A stretch of DNA of 64,000 nucleotides. Source: Dasyornis broadbenti (Eukaryota > Chordata > Aves > Passeriformes > Dasyornithidae). The stretch spans positions 2,215,523-2,279,522 of the forward strand of contig VZRN01005010.1 of NCBI GenBank assembly GCA_013397935.1, in the 5' to 3' direction. The notes beneath the pieces were generated by a model, which saw only the letters and a list, made by a program, of their open reading frames with translations, did no database searches and had not been told where the DNA came from. Positions 1 through 9,420 of the stretch are shown one piece after another. The position numbers and the translations under genes were made by a program. Numbering within the stretch: position 1 is the stretch's first letter; each line of letters starts with the position of its first letter.

Positions 1-667
1 TTAGGTAGAAGTGAAGCGAGATCAGAAGACAGTATCCATTCTGCATTGCTCAAGAGAAAAATGTGTTTAGTGTTGCCTGACCAATATAACCTTTTCTTCT
101 GTGGTCTACTACAAGCATAATGTGTTATTTTATGTTTTCCTGGAGAGAGTATTAAATACCCATCAAATGATCTGATTTACAATGGAGTTAGTGTAGAATG
201 CAAAAAGTAAATGAATGATAAAAACTTTAAAAGTAATAACTAACAAATTATTTTTGTGACAACTAAACTACTTGCTTCTGTGCTTTAAGAATTTAAATGC
301 TTCTTTATAGAAGTATTTAAATAGAAATAATTATAGAAATAGATTTTAAATACATTGGCCAAAGTGAAGGTTTAATGGTTAGGCAAATATTTCTGTAACA
401 TATGTCCCTCCAGATGGGCAAGAACTTTAACAAAAGAGACTGAAAATAAGTTTAGACGTGTTCTGATAAGACTCAAACCATATCTTATTCAGATTTTGCC
501 ATTAAAGATGTGATACACATAGATGATAGATGTTTTCACTTTTGCTCATGATTTTAATTACTCTTTTCTAAGTGAAAAAGTATAGTAACTAGAAATCTTC
601 CTTTATTCAGTGTTATGCTAATCTGATCTCAGCCCATTTCCCAGTAACTCTGGAAAATCAGAAATAC
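1..667. other. AT-rich unique sequence, no gene seen
   Basis: This is the flank to the left of the first LTR. I see no ORF of useful length, no recognisable repeat and no RNA gene. Base composition is strongly AT-rich. It could be intergenic or intronic. Confidence 0.6.
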
Positions 668-674
668 GGTGTTA
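668..674. repeat. Candidate target-site duplication, left copy
   Basis: GGTGTTA directly precedes the LTR start, and GGTGTA follows the LTR end at 1257-1262. The two differ by one indel, which fits an aged 6-bp duplication made on retroviral integration. The boundaries were set partly by this match, so it is supportive rather than independent evidence. Confidence 0.45.
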
Positions 675-937
675 TGCTGGTGTTGCTTGGGATAGTTAAT
701 TTTCTTCATAGTAGCTTGTATGGGACTCTGTTTTGGATTTGCACTGTGGAAATAGCATTTAAAATATTAGGGGTGTTTTAGCTACTGCTGAGCAGGGCAT
801 GCACAGCATCAAGGCCTTTTCTGCTCCTCACCCCATTAGCACTGGGAGTGCACACGGAGCTGCGAAGGCACACAGGAAGGACAGCTGATCACAACTGACC
901 AAGGGGATATCCCTCACCACATGGCATCATTCCAGTA

Positions 938-943
938 GATAAA
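938..943 (+). promoter_or_regulatory. TATA-like box of the solo LTR
   Basis: GATAAA followed by AGCTGGGGGAAG sits at the expected U3 position, about 187 bp upstream of the LTR polyadenylation signal. The first base differs from a TATAAA consensus, so the promoter may be weakened. Activity is not shown by the sequence. Confidence 0.4.
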
Positions 944-1124
944 GCTGGGGGAAGAAGAAGGAAGTGATGGGCTTTCAGAGTGATGGCGTTTGTCTTCCCA
1001 AGTAACTGCTACAGGTGATGGGGCCCTTCTCTCCTGGAGATGGCTGAACACCTGCCAGGCCATTGAAAGTGGTGATTGAATTCCCTGTTTTGCTTTTCTT
1101 GCATGTGTGGCTTTTCCTTTTCCT

Positions 1125-1130
1125 ATTAAA
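1125..1130 (+). terminator. LTR polyadenylation signal ATTAAA
   Basis: ATTAAA follows a run of CTTTTCC-type pyrimidines and precedes a TGTCTGTAT stretch in the downstream half of the LTR, where the R region would end. It sets the LTR orientation. It is the common variant hexamer, not AATAAA. Confidence 0.5.
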
Positions 1131-1256
1131 TTGTCTGTATCACAACCCATGAGTTTTCCCACTTTCACTCTTCCAACCCTCTCCTCCTTCCCACTGTGGG
1201 GGAATGATCGAGCGGCTGTGTGAGACTTACTTACCAACTGGGTTTAAACCACAGCA

Positions 1257-4130
1257 GGTGTAAAAAAGAGAAGCACAAGAATTACTTTATCTGCTAACTA
1301 GATTTTAATTACATAGAGTTTGATATTAAGCCAGTATTTTAGAATTAATTTAAAGAAGTTGAATACATAGAATTTTCTAATTTCATCAGTACTTGATTGG
1401 ATTTTGTCTTCATAAAATATATGACAGCTTGTATAGTTCACAGAAAACAGTGGCATTCAATCACAATAGATGAAAGCAGCATAATTCCTTGGACTGGGAA
1501 AGGACAAATTGGAGCATATTTTTAAATGCCAACACTAGCAATACATTATTACTAATTAATAATCACGTATACTTATAATTTTACTTTGCGATATTATTGG
1601 TGTTTTCCAAGAAAAGCTTAATAAATTATTATGTTCTCAATACTACTATTGGCATATGAGTTTACTGCAAAAATATTAACTTACAATTTACAATGATGCT
1701 AATTTTAAATATTTCTATTTAAATTTTCATTGTAACAAAAATAATAATGCTACATTAATTTGAGGTAATCGATACCAACATTTGGATTATACAAAACTAC
1801 ATTTTGATCCAAGGTTTAAAAAGTTCATTTTTCACTTGAAATTGCAAATGACCTTTCAAAGACAAGTTAAGCCTCAACTTAAGCACTCTGTTGCATGGAG
1901 GTCTAATGAAACAGACTTAAAAGGGCAGATATCCTTGTGTCATGAGCATAGCACAGAACTTACATATGTATCTTCAAAACTTTCATATATAGAAAAGAAA
2001 GTTTGCTTTTATATTAAAGACATGTTTTATGTAGATGCAATTAAAAATATGGGTTAGATAGCCCTACATGTTGTTAAAGTGTCTATGGGTGCCAAATTTA
2101 AATTGGCTTTCTGTGAGGAATGCCAGCACTCAAAGGTGTGGCATATTCCCTAAGCTAGACACAAGTCGAGAAGTAGCTGAGCTAAGAAATTTATCTTCTT
2201 ACTTTGCAGTGGTTCTTAGTTAGGCAACTCTTACAAGAAATACTAGCAAAGCTCTGTATAGGGGTGAGGAAATTACCCCTCAAGGAATTATGATTGTTTC
2301 CATCAAGCACTCTGTGTCTCAGATAATGCCATTTCAGTCTATACAGGCAAAAGAAGTCTTCTAAAGTAACCTTATCTAAAGCAATAGCAACAATCTCCAT
2401 TTTAAAGGTGTACCCCTTAGACAAGGGTTCCTTGGAATTGGAAAGAGTAGGGAAATAAAAGTGAACTTGTATCTACCCTACAAGTCACTGTAAGGCTGCA
2501 TCACTTGCTTGTTTTTGTCCTGGGACAGCCTGGCACCTGAGATGCTAGGTGAGCCTGCTCCATCAGCCAAGGCAGTGTTGCTAAGAAGGCCCTGCAAAGT
2601 GCGTTTGTTTCCACAGTCCTTGTCTCTGTGTGACCATTGCAGTGCAGTGAAGGTGCAGAAGCAGAGAGGGTGTATCAGGAAGACATGCTGAGAAAAATAA
2701 AGCTATCTTTATGTGCTTCTCGAGGAAAAGGGGGGAAATTTGCTTACAAAAATGGCAAGGGGGAAGGAAACAGGAGGTAAAAAAAAAAAAAAAAAAATTA
2801 GTGCCTTGTTAGTATTACCCAACTTGCAGAGAAACTGCTGCATTTAATGAGCAATCAGAATGTTCATTTAGTCTAGTGCCAGATCTTGTTTTCAAGAAGA
2901 CATTTGTGCGCTTAGATTGTTAATTAGCCACAGCATCCATAACCTTCTCCTGCATATAGGATAAGGGCAACAGTATAATTGAAGCACATCTAGAATTATA
3001 AAATCCAAAATGAGATTTCAATGGAGGGAAAGAACCTGTGAAATAAAGATCCATGTCCCTCTTTAGATTCATGTGAATAGGACCTTTGACAGAAAGTAAC
3101 AATACAGATACTTGTCTTCACCAAAACGCATTGGAAAAGAAATCAAATTGTTCTCTTGTTTCTTGGAGTTGGATAATGGAACTATATCCCATCGACTTTT
3201 TAAAGATAATTTTTAGATGTTAGTTAATGTGTCAGGAGAGGTAGAAAGGCTGTAAAGACCAGTCAACCAGGAATGTGTTTAATATGAGATCAATATGCAA
3301 TGTTTGTGTGTATAGGTTACATCAGGAATTCTAGTAGGGAACAAAACTTTTAAACTTTGGGGCTTTAATTTTGATGACAGAACACACAGACTACTATAGA
3401 AGAGTGCATATGCTCAGCTGTAGGTCCAGTCTTTATAAATAAGACTTTACATAATTTTTACTAAGATAACTAAAGTGTCCACAAGTAAAGTTACACTGAG
3501 GGTATCCAGTCCCTTTATACTGATCACACAGCAGTGTTTGCATACCTTGTTGACCTTTTACAGGGGAAGGGAATAAATAGAAAGCTATACCAGTTTTTTT
3601 TTATGCTTTGCACATTGAATACATAACACTTTTAAATAAAGAAGAAAATATAAAACAGTTTTTGTAAGCTGAGTTGTCACAGCTCACGTGGGAAATCAAT
3701 ACAGAAGCATAATCAATAAACAAGGCACCCTTGTGCCTTGTCCAAGCAACAGAATTTAGATTTCATGTTTGCTCTTTCTCAGCTTCATGTCTGAAAATGT
3801 TTTTATCTCATTCATATTTCAGGAGTCTGCATACAAGTCTGCAGGAACTAAGCATGCATTTCTGTACCACTTTTCAATAGCTGCTGTCCTGAGGACAGGA
3901 CAACAGGAGAGGTTCTCTTGGGTTGGTCTAAATGGCCACCAGTTGTGTCACATGACAAACAACCCCATTTACCTCTAAGAGAAAAAGAAGGGGCAGCAAG
4001 ACATGCCCTATCATCTTGCCAGCCTTTGATGTGGCTAGCTGGAGTTGGCAGGATCCTAAGGAAGGTATTTTCTTTGAACTGGCAGAAACTGGAGGCAGGG
4101 GAGTTTTCTGAATGCTGTGCCTGTTCTAGT
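1257..4130. other. AT-rich unique sequence, no gene seen
   Basis: Mostly unique AT-rich DNA, with a 19-bp poly-A run at 2779-2797. Roughly 1520-1790 is very AT-rich and dense in TAAT-type cores. Open frames of 60-91 codons occur (for example 1782-2057 plus and 2191-2424 minus), but none resembles a known protein. Confidence 0.55.
2779..2797 (+). repeat. Poly-A run
   Basis: Nineteen consecutive A follow GGAGGT. No retrogene or SINE body could be recognised just upstream, so this is best read as a simple homopolymer. Confidence 0.9.
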
Positions 4131-4157
4131 CTACCCAGGGTGTTCTCCCCTGGGTAG
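4131..4157. repeat. Perfect 10-bp inverted repeat (hairpin)
   Basis: CTACCCAGGG (4131-4140) is followed by a 7-base spacer and its exact reverse complement CCCTGGGTAG (4148-4157). The stem is GC-rich for this region. No T-run or RNA-gene context follows, so no function is assigned. Confidence 0.85.
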
Positions 4158-4322
4158 TCACTGAGGGGATGAGTTGGACCAGGCTTTCATTACAGCCTTC
4201 TGCATTATCCTTTTATAGTGTGAATCTGCCTGTTGGATGCCAGGAGGCTCTTTTAAGCATACATCGTGCTGCTGTTGTATCAAGGCAGCCAGACCAGCAG
4301 ATACATGCCAGGTGTCTGCTGG

Positions 4323-4392
4323 GAACTTGATATAGTGGAGAAGAAGGAGTCTAGGAGGAACCTGATACAGTGGAGAAGAAGGAGTCTAGGAG
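4323..4392 (+). repeat. Tandem duplication, two 35-bp units
   Basis: Units at 4323-4357 and 4358-4392 differ at two positions (a TTGATAT versus CTGATAC pattern) and share the run TGGAGAAGAAGGAGTCTAGG. The pair directly abuts the CR1 fragment that follows and may itself be CR1-derived sequence duplicated after insertion. Confidence 0.9.
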
Positions 4393-4665
4393 TTCCTTAG
4401 AGTGTATGGAGGAGAGCTTCTTGTCACAGCTGGTGCGTGAGCCTACCAGGGTTGGTGGCCCGCTAGACCTGCTGTTTACAAGCAGAAGAGGGCTGGTGGG
4501 AGATGTGGTGGTTGGAGGCCATGTGGGGCACAGTGACCATAAATAATAGAGTTTTCAATATTTGGTGAAACAAGGAGGGCCATCAGCAAAACTTCTACAC
4601 TGGGCTTCCTGAGAGGAGATTTCAGCTTGTTCAGGATGCTGATTCAGAGAGCACCTCGGGACATA
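4393..4665 (+). mobile_element. CR1 LINE fragment, internal ORF2 region
   Basis: The sequence matches the stretch of avian CR1 ORF2 between the endonuclease and reverse transcriptase parts. Landmarks include GACCTGCTGTTTACAA, then GGGAGATGTGGTGGTTGGAG, then a CACAGTGACCAT stretch and an ATCAGCAAAACTTC stretch. It is truncated at both ends and carries stop codons and indels, so no protein is made. Family (CR1) and strand come from recalled consensus, not a search. Confidence 0.8.
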
Positions 4666-4689
4666 TGGAAGATCCAAAATTATTCGAGG

Positions 4690-7600
4690 AATCTGTGTCA
4701 CAAAACTAACTGTCCTGTCATGGTTACTTTCATTGAATTAATTTGTTCTTGTTCCAAGCATTTTACTGTGCCTTAGTTTAATTAATTTCTCTCATAATTT
4801 GGGTGCCTTGTTTGAGGCTGCTAAAATCTTCATTTAGAACATACATGATTGTCTTCCCCCTCAAAGTAATTCTTCAAATGCAGCATCATTTTTTCCAGTT
4901 TTTCTTTCCTTTAAACTAGAACCACCACTATATGCATTTGTTCTCAATGAGACTCTAACTAAACAAACAGGAAGAGAGAAAACCTCTGCAAAATTTGAAT
5001 TCAAATGGCACAATACATTTGAAAAAAGTGAAAATTGGAAATTAGAATGGTCCTGTGTAGACCAATATGGAACCATTATACTCTGACTTATTTTTCAAAA
5101 CACTGAAAAAGGGAAATAAACATAATGGAAACAAGAAATGGATGACAGACTACTCTAATAGAATGTTCTGTTTTCGCCAGTAGAATGGCCTGTTTGGAAT
5201 GGCTTTCAGTTGTGGTCAGAAGGTAAAAATAAGTATTTACTGTAAAGAAAAATACATTATGAAAAAATGTATGTCATTTTGTTTGAATGAACAATTGAGT
5301 CTTCATCAGCAAATTCCTCTTCAAAAAAGTATTACTGTGACTATTTAGAACACCAGACATAGAAGACAATTCAGTGAAGCACAGATAGAGAAGTAAGAGC
5401 TAATAGAGAGCTACCTCCAGGGCAATAATGTGGCAAGGAAACTGCATATATCACATTCAAGTCAGATGACTGTATTGGTCACTCTCTAGTCTTTGGTGGC
5501 TGGTTAGTAGTGTCTAGCTAAAAGCTGAAAAACTAGTAAGAAAATGAGCAAAATAGAAGGGAAATAGACTATCTTCTCTTGGGGAATTACCTCTTCAGTT
5601 ATTAGAATTGTGTAAAACTCTGCAAAACTCTGCAGGGAGTGGACACAGAGACAGAGACAATGGAGCAGAGGAGATAAAGAAGGAGACATGAAAACTTCCA
5701 GTCAAAATGTATTTTCAAGATATATGAAAAAAGGTAGACCTCCAATCTCTAATCATCTCAGAAATGGCTGCCTACCAATTAATTCACGTTCGAAGGCACT
5801 AGTTGTGGTCATTTAATGCAAAATTTTGTCTCACAGAAAGAATGAGTATAATGAGGTAACATTCTCACAAATCCTTATATCCTGTTTTCAGACGGCTACA
5901 CCCTATATAATTCGTCTTGACTCATAAAGCTACCCCAGTTACATCCCTGTAGTAATGTGCTTTACAGAGCAGCCAGCTGAGGTCTGAAAGCAATACAGCA
6001 ATGTACCCTGACTTGCGGGATATTACTATTATGACATAGGTACATCAGTGATATGACCAGCAGAAGTCTCTGCCCCTCAGACCACTGAATAATGTAAGCT
6101 GTAGGCTGTTTGGGGTCTAAAATTCCATGGAAGTTAATGAAACTTGTGTTTTCTTGTCAGCTTAAAGCTTTTAAGCCCTGCCTCCATCCAGCTGTGAATA
6201 TCTGAAACAGTTAGGGCTTTTGATTGCCTTTTCTACAAGCTTTCAAAAAAGAGCTAGCCCTTCATTCCCAGAAAATAGCCTTCAGTATTTCTCTGCCTTC
6301 TGCCATTCTCTGGGATTATAACAACTTCAGGGTAATTTAACTGGAAGGTGTCACTAAAAAAAGAAATGGGCAGAATTAACTGTACAACAATTAAACACCA
6401 TGTGAAGTTTGTATTTGTTATATACTTTACAGAATTTTTGTGAATGAGTCACAAAATGTCAAAGCTTTAAAAACTATAACTGGCTGCAGTTGAAACACAA
6501 TTATTAGCGCCACCTTGACCTTGTTTTTGGCTGTCACAACATACATTGACTGGTAAGTGGAACTGAAAGGTAGGTTAGGTGATGTGCATTGCTTGTGAGC
6601 CCTTCAGAGAGCATGAACATCACCTTGAACCTCAGTTAGAAAACTAGTGTCCATCAATAGGCAAAATTTTTCCACCCTTCAGGGTTCTCAATGAAATTGT
6701 TTAGCGAAGAGGGACCTATAAAGGAGAGAAACTGACCTGTAATCACAATGATAAAGAATTATAAAATGAGGAAGGCACATCAAAGAATAAAATGATGACC
6801 AGCTAAGCACCCACACAACAGCTTGGTCTCTGTCCTCCCCTCACCAGAGGAAAACAAGAATAATGGACTGAAGTAAAGACAGGGAGTTTACGTAGCAGTT
6901 ACTGTCATGAGCAAAACATACTCAGCTTGGGAAATTTAAGTGAATTTATTGACAACTAATGCAAGTGTTCAGTTACTGACTCAGATATTTGGAAACACGA
7001 ATGGGAAACAAACAGTGAAAACACTTAGGGAATGTTCCTCCCTCCCCAAGATTGTCTCCACTCCAGACAGATCTCCTCCTGCCTTGTTATCAGCACAGGT
7101 TACACTCAGTCCCTTCAGTGAGGTAATGGGCAGCTCAGGGAAAGATCAGGACGTAGCAGCTTCTCTCAGTTGTTTCTTCCTTATCACTCTCCACAAAGGG
7201 CTGCAGTCCCTTTGGGAATATCTGCTCTCCTGATCTGCTGAGTACTTCCTTTATATTCCCCTCTGACCTTGGTGTTCCTGCTGTTTTTCTTCGTTGAATT
7301 CTTCATGCTCTCTCTGTTTTCTCTCTGTTCTCTTTACTCTGTGGCATTTTGTGACACTTCTTAAATATATTTTCCCAAAATTGATGGTAGCTGATGTGCC
7401 CATCTGTGTCCTGTGGTAGCACTGTTGCATCCAGCTGTGTCTGGCATGGGGCAGGCAGCCCCTGGTCTGTCTTCACAAAGACCACCTCTGTAGCTCCCCA
7501 GCGACCACATTTGGATGCTTGCACCCAATCTGAGGGCTTTGGAAGTGAAATCTTTCTAAAATATCTCCTTTGCTGAAAGGCTGTATACATTAAAATAAGA

Positions 7601-9151
7601 CCTGAAGGTGTCTGTGGTTTTGGCTTGTGATCACTGGGTATATTGCAGTGACAGGTCTTGCAGAGTACAGCACTGACAGTCTTACACAGTAGTCACTTCC
7701 AGGAGGAAATATCACAAAAGCAGTAAGTAAGTGTTTTCTCACTGTATCTTTGAAGAATATAATCATGACATCCTTTCAAATGTTTTAACTGCTCTAGTTA
7801 GTGCATTCTAGAGAAGTCTTACTTTCCCCCTCACTTGCTACACATTTCTTGAGCTAGGAAGTGCCAGTAAATCTGTTATTGCATGACACATGATCACACA
7901 GCTTATTTGTGCAACAAAAGCTTTGAAAATTAAATAATTCATGTCAATGCTTGATTCGTACGGATCTAATTACATCTATACTTTGTTAAGCATTGCAGCC
8001 TTGTAACACTGCAATTCATTTTAACTTTTTTGAGCACAGATTGCAAGATAAGATTTACAATGCATCCCTGTTCAAGGCGGTCCTGCGAATTCCTGGCACC
8101 ATGAGCTATAACAAACACAGACAAAAAGCATTCTAAAATTGTTTGTACTTTAATTTAGTTAAATGCTGAAATAAGTGATGACCAAGTAGGCACATGTATC
8201 TGTTACTCATTTGAAACCCTACAGTGCGCTACAGATGGCTAATATTTTGTAAAAAATAGTATTGCGATACCTCAAGTCCTCTAGCAGACCTTTTCCCTGC
8301 TATCATATTGTACAGGACTGTATAAACTATACAAAATTGGTCCTGAACTTAAAGCACCATCTAAAGCTTACAGTAGATTCTGCATTATAATTAATTCAAT
8401 TTCTCTGTAAAAATTATGACACTACTACATGGCTTTAAAATATTTCAGAGCCTTTTTCAATATCACTGTCTCAAACTATTGTGCCAAACTCCCTCACCCC
8501 TACACCCATAACACCAAATTGTTTACAGAGGAACTGCCCATGTGTAAGCAAGAAAGTAATTTGGCTTGATGTGTTGGCTCCAGATGACCTACACAGAGGC
8601 AAAGGTCTTTTTCCCTTCTCATTTTGAATCTTAAGATTGATACTCTAATTATGTGTGATGATGGTTCAAACAGCAAACCTACTTTGAGGAAAAGAAATTC
8701 TAAGAGTTGATTTTATTTGTCTCAATTGCTAAAAAGAAAAAGGAGTAAAAGAAAGGTTGGTTGTCTGTTTTGCAGGCAAATGGTGAAAAAAGGGAGAAAG
8801 AGTGGAATTCTAGACATTAACCTAGGAATCTGGGATACATTTTATCCTTTATATATTGATCTCACTAAGTTTGACAGGTCCAGTACTGCTAATTTCTAAC
8901 TATTGTACTTTTTTTGTATTATGGCAATGCTAAAAACCCAGCATACATCCAAGTGTTGGAAACTTCCCTTTCCTTGATAGTAGACCAATTCTGGGGGGAA
9001 GATGCACGCCCGATGTTTCCCTGAACAACTTTTTTTTGTTAAGCTGCAACTTCAAGAAGAACAAAGCTGGTTTTGAATCAATCACTTATTTCTTCACACA
9101 TTCACTTTTAAATACCTGATTGGAGCACAAGTTAGGATGACAACACGAATT
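4690..9151. other. Unique sequence, no gene seen
   Basis: No recognisable gene or mobile element. About 7390-7590 is more GC-rich than its surroundings and open on both strands (7303-7590 minus, 7394-7576 plus); neither frame resembles a known protein, and it may be an old unclassified repeat. About 7868-8125 looks complex and non-repetitive and is raised as a conserved-element candidate. Confidence 0.5.
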
Positions 9152-9215
9152 ATCATAGAATCACAGAATAGTTTGCACTAGAAAGGATTTTAAAGGCCTT
9201 TGAAGGTTTCCAGGG
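9152..9215 (-). mobile_element. CR1 LINE 3' end
   Basis: ATCATAGAATCACAGAATAG followed by a GAAAGGATTTTAAAGG stretch is the reverse complement of the avian CR1 3' terminus, which ends in repeats of ATTCTATG type. This places the element on the minus strand with its 3' end at 9152. The fragment is only about 60 bp and is followed by CR1 sequence in the opposite orientation. Confidence 0.7.
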
Positions 9216-9261
9216 ATAGAAACCTTTAAAGAGTTTGGAAAGTCCCTCAGAGGCTCCTTTG

Positions 9262-9420
9262 CAGATATTGCTTACAGTTCTGGGCCTCATAATTTCAAAA
9301 GGACTTTGGGGTACATGAATGTGTCCTGAGGAGGGCACCAAGCTGGGGAAGGGGCTGGCAGTCATGTCCCCTGAGGAGCAGCTGAAGGCACTGGGTTTGT
9401 CTAGTCCAGCTGAAGAAGTC
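9262..9420 (+). mobile_element. CR1 LINE fragment in inverted orientation
   Basis: The run CAGTTCTGGGCCTCATAATT, then an AAAAGGACTTTGGGG stretch, then GTGTCCTGAGGAGGGCACCA and GAGGAGCAGCTGAAGGCACT follow the CR1 consensus at the end of ORF2 on the plus strand. It lies about 50 bp from a minus-strand CR1 3' end. Together the two pieces look like one insertion whose 5' part was inverted on integration. The coding frame is destroyed. Confidence 0.75.

Larger units (their letters stand above)
675..1256 (+). mobile_element. Solo LTR of an avian endogenous retrovirus
   Basis: A 582-bp element begins TGCTGG and ends in CA after a GGTTTAAACCACAG motif. It closely resembles, over its whole length, an LTR family I recall from bird genomes; the family name is not certain. 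Expected LTR parts appear in order: a U3-like stretch, a TATA-like GATAAA at 938-943 just before AGCTGGGGGAAG, and an ATTAAA polyadenylation signal at 1125-1130 within a pyrimidine-rich segment. A short C-rich and G-rich stretch then leads to the end. The parts fix the strand as plus. No gag, pol or env sequence adjoins either side and no second LTR of this family is in the window, so it is a solo LTR left by recombination. An ORF of 107 codons on the opposite strand (914-1237) lies within it and is a chance frame. Confidence 0.82.

Noticed and set aside
914..1237. 107-codon minus-strand ORF
   Set aside because: It lies inside the solo LTR at 675-1256 and is antisense to it.
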